64,000 nt of DNA from an uncultured Acetatifactor sp. Its GTDB lineage: Bacteria; Bacillota; Clostridia; Lachnospirales; Lachnospiraceae. The translations under genes were made by a program, and so were the position numbers. The notes under the pieces were generated by a model. That model saw only the letters and a program-made list of their open reading frames with translations, did not search any database and was not told the DNA's origin. Numbering within the stretch: position 1 is the stretch's first letter; every line of letters begins with the position of its first letter. Below are positions 25,713-35,151 of this stretch, piece after piece. Location: the NCBI RefSeq assembly GCF_910585425.1, contig NZ_CAJUCP010000005.1:1-64000 (forward strand), given 5' to 3'.

Positions 25713-26572
25713 ATGAAAACGATAATTGTAACGAGGTTTAATTTGAATTTACGATTTGGAGCTTCGAAGAAGGAAGAAAGTCTTATTCCGGAGGATTTTT
25801 ATAAAAATTCAAACTATCTGGATAAAAGATTTATATTATTTGAGAAATATACAGTCAATTCTGTTATAAATCAAAGCTGTTTGCCTGATGAATGGATTAT
25901 TTATTTACACAATGAAACTCCAAGTAAATACATTGACTACATGGAATCTTTAAAAAAAGAGCATTCGTTTATAACGACATTTTTTATCAATAACAAAGAA
26001 TCAATTAACTGGATTTCGATGTTAACAAACTATTTGAAATCTGTTTATGTTGGGGGGTACTTACAGTACGTATCGACAATGATGATGCAATAAGCACTCT
26101 CTTTGTTGAGGAGTTTCAGAAAAAAACAAAGGAATACGTGGAAAACATTCGAACAGAGAAAAGTTTCATCCTGTCAGCAAGATATGGAATTCAATATAAT
26201 ATTAATACTGGGGATCTTATTAATGCTCATGACATATATAATCATTTTTTGGGAATGTATTGTGATGTGTCAGAAAAACAAAATAATGTGTATTGGTTTG
26301 ACCATACAACCATAGATTTAAAGAAAACTGTTTTAGTTGATTCGAAATATCCTTTATGGATGGAAGTGCTTCATGACTCCAATTATGGAAACTCTGTTCA
26401 TTGGAGATTGAACGATATAATAGTCCCTTATGATATATATAACTATTATAGAAACATAGATAGAAAATGGAGCTCTCATTTTAAGTATTGTCAATATCTA
26501 ATTCATGAGTTTTTCGAATGTATTCCGTTCTATGTAAAAACACTGTATAAGAAAATAAAAAGAAACCATTAA
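25713..26572 (+). pseudogene. Rhamnosyltransferase-like glycosyltransferase frameshifted at a G6 tract
   Basis: The first frame (25713-26093) starts MKTIIVTRFNLNLRFG behind AGGAGA and breaks right after SVYVGG. A frame offset by one base then supplies LTVRIDNDDAIS, the R-x-D-x-D-D motif expected next in putative rhamnosyltransferase/GT-A enzymes, and runs to 26572. Adding one G to GGGGGG at 26052-26057 restores a continuous protein of about 286 residues across the junction. The gene is therefore off by one base in a homopolymer. That fits slipped-strand phase variation, recent loss, or an assembly error. When intact it would be a cytoplasmic glycosyltransferase of the cluster. Confidence 0.82.
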
Positions 26573-26652
26573 TGCAATCACGGATATTGAAATTGTATTA
26601 AGGACTCAAGTGGTGTGTTTAGAGATTTAGCTGGTCTAATTTGGAGGTATTC

Positions 26653-27753
26653 ATGATAATAAATATAGTTCATGACTGTATTGATCCAACAAGAGGAGGA
26701 ATAGAAAGTCTTGCATATTATCTGTTATTAGAGTTAACACAGTACTATACAGTTAATGGAATCAGCGTAACAATTGAAGACGACTCCTATAAAGTGGATA
26801 ATATTCGATATATTGATAGTGAGTTAGATTATAAAGTACAAAGGTGGAAATGGTTGAAAAATATATGCGCTAATAAAAGAGAAGTGATAAATATTGCAAT
26901 GACATGGCAATCAGCAATTCCGTGTTTGTTATGCTATGTTATATACAAGGCACCTTTCATAGTTTTTGCCCATGGAAATGAAGTGTATTTTAATGCTCAT
27001 AATAAAAAACTATATACTTGCATAAAAAAAATTGGTGCAAAACTAATCCTAGATAAAGCTAGATATATTTGTTGCAATAGTGTATTTACAAAGAATTTGG
27101 TAAGTAAGATATCAAAGAATAAAAATACTTTAATCATTCATCCAGGGATTCATTTTATTGAGAATTATACAAAGACAGAGAGGAATTATAGTCTACTTTC
27201 TTTGGGGAGATTAGTTGAAAGAAAAGGTGTTCAATTTGTAGTACAAGCCATTCCGCAGCTAAGAAAGAAATATCCTGGTTTGAAGTATTTCATAGCAGGA
27301 GATGGAAAATATAGAGATTCAATAAATAGATTAATTCAAGAGAATAATCTTGAAGATTGTGTTTTCTTAGTTGGTAGAGTAAGTGAAGAAGAAAAAGCTA
27401 GATATTTCAAACAGTGTGATATATTTCTGATGCCTAGTATAGATATGCCGCAACAGGATTCCGTTGAAGGCTTTGGCATGGTATATATAGAGGCAAATAT
27501 GTATGGAAAGTATGTTGTTGCGTCAAATACTGGCGGAATATCAGATGCAGTGATTGATGGAGAAACAGGAACTCTATTAAATAATGTTTCTGTAAAAGAG
27601 ATAGAAAGAATAGTAGAGGATATATACAATAGATTTGATTATATTTATTCTGAGAAATCAATTGAAAGAAGAATACGATGGGCTCAAAAGCATTCATTTA
27701 AAAATATTGCAATGGAACATATTAAACTGCTTAAATCAATTGATAATTCTTGA
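26653..27753 (+). CDS. Glycosyltransferase family 4 protein
   Basis: The 366-residue GT-B protein starts MIINIVHDCIDPTRGGIES behind TGGAGG. It has SLGRLVERKGVQFVVQAIPQL and the donor motif with QQDSVEGFGMVYIEANMYGKYVVAS. The E-F-G-x-x-x-x-E arrangement is typical of GT4 retaining transferases. It sits 80 bp after the frameshifted gene. It adds a sugar in the cytoplasm; specificity is unknown. Confidence 0.9.
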   Translation: MIINIVHDCIDPTRGGIESLAYYLLLELTQYYTVNGISVTIEDDSYKVDNIRYIDSELDYKVQRWKWLKNICANKREVINIAMTWQSAIPCLLCYVIYKAPFIVFAHGNEVYFNAHNKKLYTCIKKIGAKLILDKARYICCNSVFTKNLVSKISKNKNTLIIHPGIHFIENYTKTERNYSLLSLGRLVERKGVQFVVQAIPQLRKKYPGLKYFIAGDGKYRDSINRLIQENNLEDCVFLVGRVSEEEKARYFKQCDIFLMPSIDMPQQDSVEGFGMVYIEANMYGKYVVASNTGGISDAVIDGETGTLLNNVSVKEIERIVEDIYNRFDYIYSEKSIERRIRWAQKHSFKNIAMEHIKLLKSIDNS

Positions 27754-27832
27754 TAAATGAAATGGAAGTAGTTATTGTTTGAGATTAGATAGGGCTATAT
27801 GTTCTGCTAGTAAATCATGAGGGTATGGTAAG

Positions 27833-28927
27833 ATGAGCACTTGGACGAAAATAGGAAAGAAATTTGAATACTTTTTTGAAAATGTGGTGAGTGCAACAGG
27901 AATTATAAATATTAATAGTACATTGAATATGATTCCGAGCCGTGCATGCTCAATTTTAGGAAGCGTTGTAAGTTTTCCTTTGATAAGGGATTCTATTATA
28001 GATTATTCAAAATCAGTATGGTACTTGAAAATAAACAGAAGAGCATCATATACTTTGAAGTGCATTCAGAATTGGATAAATATAGCAAAAGAATATAAGG
28101 CAAGTATTATTTTTGTATGTGATAACCCAAGGCTGCAATTTGACGTACTTAGAAAATGCAACTTTTATGATGTTCCATTTGTTTTTATAAAAAGCAAAAA
28201 AAATAAAAAAGTTGCTCGTAATTTATACACTGGATATTGGGAGAAAGCAACATATGCACATTTAACACCCATATATCACGCTGCAAAAAGAAGGTTGAAT
28301 AATTTTTGGAATATTGATGGCGATGATACTATGTTTCTTCTTTATCCAGAGAAGGTGACACAAATATTAAAGAAGGTAGAAACGCTTTCTAAAGCCGAAA
28401 ACATAGAGGCCATTTCATTGGATATGCATTGTAGCAAATCATTTGGAATTAATTGGACTTTAGGGGTGTTGTTGATAAATAATCCGAATAAGATTATAGA
28501 ACTCATTGAGAATAATCACAGCCTCTCTTGGGGAGATGAGTTGAAAGAATACACTAATACATTGAATTTAGATTGGTTTCTAACATATGTAAAACGACAC
28601 AATATGGCAAACATTCAAACATTTTATGTGGATAATTGTGGTTTTATCCATTGGGGAGATTTATTCATCAATCCAACAGCAGCATGGATAAACTATTGGA
28701 GTGAGGGATTTATTTATTACCCAATACTTGAAAACATTTTTCGCTTAAAAGCAGGAAAGAAAGAAATTGTAAATTGTATAAAAATTGACGTTAATAGCAC
28801 AATTGAGGAAGGCTATAAATTTTGGGAAAACGAAATTAGCAATACTAGATTATTAACCAATGAACAGCGACATTTACAGCATTTACAAAACGAGTTTTGC
28901 AATAGCCATAACCTTATAAACTTATAG
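27833..28927 (+). CDS. Predicted GT-A-fold glycosyltransferase of unassigned family
   Basis: The 364-residue protein contains FWNIDGDDTMFLL at about residues 158-170, a DxDD-like metal/nucleotide site. A central SWGDELKEYTNTLNLDWF and GFIHWGD segment could hold the catalytic base. The family is not recognised with confidence, and the product is only assigned by the motif and by its place between transferase and sugar-nucleotide genes. The N-terminus has a weak hydrophobic stretch but no clear signal. The ribosome binding site is weak. It could alternatively be a capsule-modifying transferase. Confidence 0.6.
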   Translation: MSTWTKIGKKFEYFFENVVSATGIININSTLNMIPSRACSILGSVVSFPLIRDSIIDYSKSVWYLKINRRASYTLKCIQNWINIAKEYKASIIFVCDNPRLQFDVLRKCNFYDVPFVFIKSKKNKKVARNLYTGYWEKATYAHLTPIYHAAKRRLNNFWNIDGDDTMFLLYPEKVTQILKKVETLSKAENIEAISLDMHCSKSFGINWTLGVLLINNPNKIIELIENNHSLSWGDELKEYTNTLNLDWFLTYVKRHNMANIQTFYVDNCGFIHWGDLFINPTAAWINYWSEGFIYYPILENIFRLKAGKKEIVNCIKIDVNSTIEEGYKFWENEISNTRLLTNEQRHLQHLQNEFCNSHNLINL

Positions 28928-28939
28928 AGAGGTATAGAA

Positions 28940-31033
28940 ATGAACTATATAATTGTACAAGCTGGAGGAAAAGGAAGTCGGATGCAGATTCTAACAAGGA
29001 ATAAGCCGAAAGCACTGGTTCCTGTGAATAATCTACCTATGATATTCCATTTGTTCCGCAAATATCCTGAAAAGAAGTTCATAGTCATAGGTGATTATAA
29101 GTATGATGTCCTGGAATATTATCTGCGCGAGTTTGCAGATGTAGATTATAAATTGGTCTGTGGCTCAGGTCATCAGGGAACTTGTGCAGGTCTAAAGGAA
29201 GCACTTGCTTACATTCCAGATAACGAACGTTTCATGCTCATCTGGTGTGACCTTGTGCTTCCTGACGAGTATGAGATACCGGAGAGTGCCAATAATATCA
29301 TTGGTATTTCCAAAGACTTTTATTGCCGTTGGAAGTATGAGAATGGTAAATTCATGGAAGAACGATGCAATCAGCATGGTGTAGCTGGACATTTCATTTT
29401 TACAGACAAAATGGTATTAGATGCAGTTCCAGAGGATGGAGAGTTTGTTCGTTGGTTACGTGATAGAGGTCTTACATTTGAGGAACAGCCACTACATAAA
29501 ACCAAAGAGTATGGTCTCTACAGCGAGTGGGACAATTTGCCCAAAATGAGTTGCCGTCCTTTCAATAAGATAATTATCAAAGGCGATAAGGTTATTAAGG
29601 AAGGGATTGACAATCAAGGACGAAAGTTAGCTGTCACAGAAGTGGCTTGGTATAAGAAGCTTCAAGGACTGTCTTTTGATGCCATCCCTACAATATACTC
29701 TTATGAGCCGATTTCCATGGAGCTGATTGACGGAAAGAATATCTATGAGTACACCTATTTCTCAGAAGAGCAGAAAAAGTATGCTCTGGAGAAAATTATT
29801 ACTTGCCTTAAAGATGTCCATAGTCTCGAGTCAGCTCCTTACGATGAAGTAAGCTACAGGGATGCATATCTCGATAAAACTTATGATCGTCTAAAAAAGG
29901 TGAGGAATCTAGTACCATTTGCTAATGATTCCGCTGTGATGGTTAATGGAAAGGTATGCCGTAATATCTTTTATCATCAGGAGGAAGTTGAAAGACTGGT
30001 GATGCAGTATGCGCCACAGACGTTTGTGCTTCTTCACGGTGACTGTACTTTCTCAAACATAATGCTCCGCCATGATAGAATCCCTGTATTGATTGATCCG
30101 AGAGGATACTTTGGTAAAACAGAATTCTATGGTGATGTAGCCTATGATTGGGTAAAGCTTTATTATAGTCTTTTCAGCAATTATGATCAGTTCAATCTGA
30201 AACGGTTCAGCCTCGACATTGGTGAGAAAGATGTCAAACTTGAAATATCATCCAATGGTTGGGAAAGCCTGGAAGACTACTTCTTTGAACTGCTGGACGG
30301 CGATGTAACCCGTCTACAGATGAAAATTTTGTTGGCGATTATTTGGTTCAGCCTAACCACATATGCATGGGAAGATTATGATTCCATTTGTGGTGCTTTC
30401 TATAATGGCCTTTATTATCTTGAAGAAGCTCTTGAGATGGAGAGTGCTTATAGCTATTTCGACAAGACTATGATGCAACTTGAGGATGCGCTTAAAGGAG
30501 TGTCTATGGCTGATATGGATCGTCTGATTACGGAGTGCGAGGCTACGCTTAAGTCTGGTCATAAAATTATCGCTTCCGGCTTAGGTAAGAATGTACCTAT
30601 ATGTGAAAAGTTTGAAGGAACGATGCTCTCTGCTGGAATGGACGCACAGTTTCTTCACACAAATTCAGCAGTCCATGGTGATATGGGTATGGTGAAGCCA
30701 GGAGACCTTGTAATCATGCTTACAAAGTCCGGAAGTACAGCTGAATCGGTGTACCTGTTTAATTTACTTAAGAAACGAGAAGGCGTGAACCTTTGGCTTC
30801 TAAGTTGCAATGAACATGGCACATTGGCGCAGACAATGGAAAAGAAACTAATTGTTCCTCTTGAACACGAGGGTGATCCTTGGAATATTATGCCAAACAA
30901 TTCGACAACACTCTACTTAATCATTCTTCAGCAAATCGCAATGCAATTGATAAAGAGGATGGATATTACATTAGAGATGTTTAAGCCGAATCATCCGGGT
31001 GGAGCGATAGGAGCAAAGCTTGTTAATAGTTAG
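28940..31033 (+). CDS. Three-domain sugar nucleotidyltransferase - APH/choline-kinase-like - SIS isomerase fusion
   Basis: Residues 1-210 form a nucleotidyltransferase: VQAGGKGSRMQ and KPKALVPVNNLP at the start, then IWCDLVLP as the metal site. Residues about 210-500 are an APH/choline-kinase-like domain with LLHGDCTFSNIML and PVLIDPRG, the catalytic and metal motifs. Residues about 510-697 are a SIS domain with LTKSGSTAES and a C-terminal NHPGGAIGAKL, a motif typical of KdsD/KpsF arabinose-5-phosphate isomerases. One chain therefore offers isomerase, kinase and NDP-transfer activities. With the HAD protein at 32573 it could convert a ketose phosphate to an activated aldose, in the manner of the heptose pathway. 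The exact sugar is unknown. AGAGAGG precedes the ATG. Confidence 0.88.
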   Translation: MNYIIVQAGGKGSRMQILTRNKPKALVPVNNLPMIFHLFRKYPEKKFIVIGDYKYDVLEYYLREFADVDYKLVCGSGHQGTCAGLKEALAYIPDNERFMLIWCDLVLPDEYEIPESANNIIGISKDFYCRWKYENGKFMEERCNQHGVAGHFIFTDKMVLDAVPEDGEFVRWLRDRGLTFEEQPLHKTKEYGLYSEWDNLPKMSCRPFNKIIIKGDKVIKEGIDNQGRKLAVTEVAWYKKLQGLSFDAIPTIYSYEPISMELIDGKNIYEYTYFSEEQKKYALEKIITCLKDVHSLESAPYDEVSYRDAYLDKTYDRLKKVRNLVPFANDSAVMVNGKVCRNIFYHQEEVERLVMQYAPQTFVLLHGDCTFSNIMLRHDRIPVLIDPRGYFGKTEFYGDVAYDWVKLYYSLFSNYDQFNLKRFSLDIGEKDVKLEISSNGWESLEDYFFELLDGDVTRLQMKILLAIIWFSLTTYAWEDYDSICGAFYNGLYYLEEALEMESAYSYFDKTMMQLEDALKGVSMADMDRLITECEATLKSGHKIIASGLGKNVPICEKFEGTMLSAGMDAQFLHTNSAVHGDMGMVKPGDLVIMLTKSGSTAESVYLFNLLKKREGVNLWLLSCNEHGTLAQTMEKKLIVPLEHEGDPWNIMPNNSTTLYLIILQQIAMQLIKRMDITLEMFKPNHPGGAIGAKLVNS

Positions 31034-31055
31034 TATATAGTAAGATGATTATGAT

Positions 31056-32498
31056 ATGAATAAGATTAAAAAGTTATTAAATAAATATAATGCTTTTTCG
31101 TTACCTTTAAAGGCGACATTATGGTTCACGATTTGTAATTTTTTGCAACGCGGGATAGGCATGATAACTACCCCTATTTTTACAAGGTTAATGCCTACAG
31201 AGGAATATGGATTATTTAGTACCTATATTTCTTGGGAAAGCGTTCTATTTATGCTGGTTTCTTTATGTTTATATAAAGGAATTATGAATTTATATGTTAG
31301 GTATGAAGATAAAGAATATGTTTTGTCATCAATTTGCGGGCTAGAAATATTGATTTCAGTTTTTTGGCTGATTGTCTGCTTAGTCTTTAGACACCAAATT
31401 TCAATATTATCAGGGCTCCCGGTTTCGCTTGTTATATGTTTGTTTGTGAGTTTTGTATCGCAGGCAGGATTTCAATGTTGGTCCTTATATAAACGATATA
31501 CCTATGATTATCGGATTTTAATAGTAGTAACGCTGCTAATGACAGGCGGTTCAGCTATTGTTAGTACATTTTCAATAGTGTTTGTTAGTCCTACCGCAAC
31601 AGTAAGAGCGGAAGCTTCAACAATAGTTTATGCTTTGATTGGAATATTTATCTATTTTCTTGTATTTAGGAAGTCAAAATCTTTTATCGATAAGTATGTT
31701 TGGAAATTTGCGCTTGGCTTTTGTATCCCGCTTATGCCACATTATTTGTCAGAATTTATACTTCAGAGTTCTGATAAAATAATGATTAATTATATGTGCG
31801 GATCGCATGATGTCGCAATATATAGTATATCTTATGCCATAGGATCTCTAATAGGATTGGTGACTGCAGCAATTAATTCATCTTTCGCGCCTTTTCAATA
31901 TCAAAAGATTAAATCGGGTGAATTTGATGTTCTGTCTAAACGAGCCAATCAAATATTAATACTTATTGGACTATTACTATGTTTGGTGATGCTTTTTGGT
32001 AAAGAGATTGTCTTGATTTTTGGAGGATACAAATATGAGGAAAGTATAGATACTATCATACCGATATGTCTTGGAATATACTTTAATTATATGTTCCAGC
32101 TGTTTGCAAGAGTTCAAGAATACTATGAAAGAAAAGTGACGGTTGTAATTCCTAGTATTCTTTGCGCAGCATTAAACCTATTAACAAATTATATATTTAT
32201 TTTAAGATATGGGTATCAAGCAGCTGCATATACAACATTTGGATGTTATCTTTTGTTCTGCTTTATTCATTATTTGTTTTATAGGAAAGTATGTAGAGAA
32301 ATTCTGCACGGAAAGCAGTTGTTTGACACAAGAATCCTATTGCTAATATCTTGTGGAGTGATTCTGGGTGGATGTATAATCGCCATTATAAATCAGTTTA
32401 TATTAGCAAAGTATTGCTGTATAGGCATAGCCGTTGTTGTGATTATTATTAAACGTCAGAAAATAATTAATGCAGTTAGAATGACGATGTCTAAATAA
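31056..32498 (+). CDS. Wzx-like polysaccharide flippase (MOP/MVF superfamily)
   Basis: The 480-residue protein has about 12 to 14 hydrophobic helices, beginning LWFTICNFLQRGIGMITTPIFTRLMPTEEYG. That start is the typical N-terminus of Wzx/RfbX flippases and their relatives. It moves lipid-linked repeat units across the membrane for the EpsG-like polymerase. The ribosome binding site is weak and the gap to the previous gene is only 22 bp, so it is likely co-translated. It lies near the end of the locus, as is common. Confidence 0.92.
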   Translation: MNKIKKLLNKYNAFSLPLKATLWFTICNFLQRGIGMITTPIFTRLMPTEEYGLFSTYISWESVLFMLVSLCLYKGIMNLYVRYEDKEYVLSSICGLEILISVFWLIVCLVFRHQISILSGLPVSLVICLFVSFVSQAGFQCWSLYKRYTYDYRILIVVTLLMTGGSAIVSTFSIVFVSPTATVRAEASTIVYALIGIFIYFLVFRKSKSFIDKYVWKFALGFCIPLMPHYLSEFILQSSDKIMINYMCGSHDVAIYSISYAIGSLIGLVTAAINSSFAPFQYQKIKSGEFDVLSKRANQILILIGLLLCLVMLFGKEIVLIFGGYKYEESIDTIIPICLGIYFNYMFQLFARVQEYYERKVTVVIPSILCAALNLLTNYIFILRYGYQAAAYTTFGCYLLFCFIHYLFYRKVCREILHGKQLFDTRILLLISCGVILGGCIIAIINQFILAKYCCIGIAVVVIIIKRQKIINAVRMTMSK

Positions 32499-32572
32499 TC
32501 TTGCCCTACAGCATGCAATCTATACTTACGGATGACCACAGGAGGATTCATCCATCAGGAGAGGAAATATTA

Positions 32573-32947
32573 ATGGAAAAACTAACACTTTCACCATTAT
32601 CGCATACATGGATTCTTGATTTCGATGGAACCATCGTTAAGCATAATGGTTATAAAATCGATGGAATTGATTCTCTGCTTCCAGGAGCAGCCGAGTTTCT
32701 CGCATCAATTCCAACATCTGACATGATTGTATTCCTAACCTCTCGGACAGAGGAGTATAGATATATAACCGAGGAGTTTCTCCAAGCGAACAGCATTAGA
32801 TATGACCATATAATCTTTGGTGCTCCCTATGGAGAGCGTATTCTTATCAACGATGACAAGCCAAGTGGTTTGAAAATGGGGATTGCCGTTAACAAGACCA
32901 GGGATGAGGTGATGAATCTCGCATTTGAAGAAGATAGAGGTTTATGA
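32573..32947 (+). CDS. HAD-superfamily phosphatase-like protein
   Basis: The 124-residue protein has WILDFDGTIV (HAD motif I), FLTSRTEEY (motif II/III-like) and LINDDKPSG (motif IV). It resembles short capsule-locus HAD phosphatases. The ATG at 32573 follows AGGAGAGG; the frame extends to 32501 without a ribosome binding site. It is the last gene of the AT-rich locus. It could supply the phosphatase step of the NDP-sugar route that starts with the fused protein at 28940. Confidence 0.8.
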   Translation: MEKLTLSPLSHTWILDFDGTIVKHNGYKIDGIDSLLPGAAEFLASIPTSDMIVFLTSRTEEYRYITEEFLQANSIRYDHIIFGAPYGERILINDDKPSGLKMGIAVNKTRDEVMNLAFEEDRGL

Positions 32948-33294
32948 AGCACCAAAATATCTGCACGAGTAAATTGTATGCTTTTTTCTCCTTAATCTTC
33001 CTACAGGCCTCGGTTGCTACAGACTGTTCAGGATTCCACACCAGGTTTTCGTTTTACTATGTTTCTGTATTTCTGCCACAACAATATTCAATCTATTCTT
33101 GAATTTCTGTTTATTATCAAACATTGCCCAAAAGATTCTGGGAATTCCCTTGGGAGTGGATGTCTGGTGCTTAAGAAGGAAATCGGTTTCCAGAGATAAA
33201 TAAAATTTCCCTTGCAATCCACCCTCCGCCATGATACTCTTAACACAGAACAGCAATATGGGGCAGGACGATAAGGGAAAGGAGCATGCGGCAG
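32948..33294. other. Intergenic gap at the right end of the polysaccharide island
   Basis: No convincing gene, terminator or repeat is seen in these 345 bp. Small open frames on both strands lack ribosome binding sites. The base composition changes from AT-rich to GC-rich across this stretch, which places the island edge here. Confidence 0.5.
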
Positions 33295-34890
33295 ATGGGA
33301 AGATTCGTGAACCCCAGGAACAGTGCATTCCAGGATGTGCTGAATTCCCGAATATATGTCGATAAGACAGGTCTTCTGAAATATACCAACAGTGTGATAG
33401 ACACTACGGCAAAGTTCATCTGCAACAGCCGCCCCCGCAGATTCGGCAAATCCGTTACGGCTGACATGCTCGCCGCGTACTATGGCAGGGGATGTGGCTC
33501 GGAGGAACAGTTTTTGGGGCTGGCGATCAGCGAGAGCCCTGATTTCAGGGAGCATCTCAATCGATATGACCTGATTCATATAGACATCCAGTGGTGCATG
33601 GAGCCTGCGGGCGGAGCTGAACAGACAGTCTCCTTCATCACAGAAAATATAATAAAAGAACTGAGGGCATATTATCCGGAGGAACTGCCTGACGAGGTCA
33701 ATTCCCTGCCGGATGCGTTGTCCTGCATCAATGCAGCAGACGGGCGGAAATTCGTCATCATTGTGGACGAATGGGATGTCCTGATTCGTGACGAAGCAAT
33801 GAATCAGGCGGTACAGGATGAATACATTAATTTTTTAAGAGGCTTATTTAAGGGAAGCGAGCCGTCAAAATACCTTCATCTGGCATACCTGACCGGTATT
33901 CTTCCAATCAGGAAGGTCAGGACGCAATCAGCGCTCAATAACTTTACCGAGTTTACGATGCTGGATGCCAGGATTTTTGCAGAATATATCGGATTCACGG
34001 AAGAGGAAGTCAGGGAGCTCTGCGAGAAGCATGGAAGGGATTTCGAAGAGGTAAAAAGATGGTACGACGGCTATTTGCTCCAGGACTGCCATGTCTATAA
34101 TCCGAAAGCAGTCGTGGAGCTTTTGACGTGGAATCAGTTTCGGGGATATTGGTCGGGGACGGGCACCTTTGAGGCGGTTGTCCCGCTGATCAATATGGAT
34201 TTTGACGGTTTGAAGACAGCCATCGTGGAAATGTTGTCCGGCATGCCCGTGGAGCTGGATGTGTCCGCTTTCCAGAATGATACTGTCAGTTTTGCGAATA
34301 AAGATGATGTTCTGACCTATTTGATTCACCTTGGCTATCTGGCATACAACCAGAAAACGCAAACGGCGTTCATCCCGAACGAGGAGATACGGCGGGAGCT
34401 TATAAATGCTGTGAAGCGCAGGAAGTGGGATGAATTCATTACTTTTCAACAGGAATCGGCAGCCTTGCTGGATTCCACATTGGAAATGAATGCGAATGCG
34501 GTTGCGGAAGGAATCGAGAAGATTCATATGGAATATGTCTCTGTCATTCAGTATAATGATGAAAATTCATTGAGTAGTGTGCTTACGATTGGATACCTGA
34601 GCGCCATGCAGTACTATTTCAAGCCTATTCGCGAGCTGCCAACAGGCCGCGGTTTTGCGGATTTTGTCTATCTGCCTAAAACGGAATACAGGAATGTATA
34701 TCCGGCACTGGTGATAGAGCTTAAGTGGAATAAAAAAGCACAGACCGCAATGCAGCAGATCAGAGACAGAAAGTATCCGGCCTCTATTGAGCAGTATACA
34801 GGTGACATTTTGCTTGTGGGAATCAATTATGACAAAAAGACCAAGGTGCATCAGTGTCTGATTGAAAAATATGAAAAATATATAGATTAA
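33295..34890 (+). CDS. AAA-ATPase-like protein with C-terminal PD-(D/E)XK nuclease-like domain (DUF1703 type)
   Basis: The 531-residue product has the family start (GRFVNPRNSAFQ...SRIYVDKTGLL) and SRPRRFGKSVTADML as the P-loop. IIVDEWDVLIRD is the Walker-B-like segment. A C-terminal PALVIELKWNKKAQTA gives an E-x-K nuclease motif and is followed by YPASIEQYTGDILLVGINY. Starting at 33295 gives a 10-base gap to AGGAG; the ATG at 33286 is too close to it. The family is abundant and multicopy in gut anaerobes but has no settled role; mobile or self-propagating behaviour and defence have been suggested. A truncated relative lies at 5626-5880. Confidence 0.85.
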   Translation: MGRFVNPRNSAFQDVLNSRIYVDKTGLLKYTNSVIDTTAKFICNSRPRRFGKSVTADMLAAYYGRGCGSEEQFLGLAISESPDFREHLNRYDLIHIDIQWCMEPAGGAEQTVSFITENIIKELRAYYPEELPDEVNSLPDALSCINAADGRKFVIIVDEWDVLIRDEAMNQAVQDEYINFLRGLFKGSEPSKYLHLAYLTGILPIRKVRTQSALNNFTEFTMLDARIFAEYIGFTEEEVRELCEKHGRDFEEVKRWYDGYLLQDCHVYNPKAVVELLTWNQFRGYWSGTGTFEAVVPLINMDFDGLKTAIVEMLSGMPVELDVSAFQNDTVSFANKDDVLTYLIHLGYLAYNQKTQTAFIPNEEIRRELINAVKRRKWDEFITFQQESAALLDSTLEMNANAVAEGIEKIHMEYVSVIQYNDENSLSSVLTIGYLSAMQYYFKPIRELPTGRGFADFVYLPKTEYRNVYPALVIELKWNKKAQTAMQQIRDRKYPASIEQYTGDILLVGINYDKKTKVHQCLIEKYEKYID

Positions 34891-34921
34891 ACGCCAGGCC
34901 TTGCATGTAAAGGAGAGAAAA

Positions 34922-35134
34922 ATGTTCCGAAAGAAACAACTACCACAGAAGGACTATGACAGAGAAAACTGGAAGCCGATCCTGAAATGCAGCATCTGCA
35001 ACGGCGAGCGGGTGGCGGGCTTCAAGAACATCTACACAGGGGAATTCCGGGAGGAGCTCTTCATCCAGGAGGAGGCGCAGCTTGAGGAATTCAGGCAGCG
35101 GTACAAAATCACGGAGCTGCCCAAGGAATACTGA
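34922..35134 (+). CDS. Small CxxC-containing protein (70 aa)
   Basis: The ATG at 34922 follows AAAGGAGAG. The product starts MFRKKQLPQKDYD and has LKCSICNGERVAGF, a single CxxC that could bind a metal pair in a dimer or form a disulfide. Homologues in Clostridia are small and often mislabelled as aspartate dehydrogenase; nothing here supports that reaction. It is 17 bp before the small membrane-protein gene and probably co-transcribed with it. Confidence 0.7.
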   Translation: MFRKKQLPQKDYDRENWKPILKCSICNGERVAGFKNIYTGEFREELFIQEEAQLEEFRQRYKITELPKEY

Positions 35135-35151
35135 GGAAGGGACTGATACCT

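Noticed and set aside
34922..35134. Aspartate dehydrogenase, the label often given to such short proteins
   Set aside because: Seventy residues cannot hold a dehydrogenase fold and no nucleotide-binding motif is visible.
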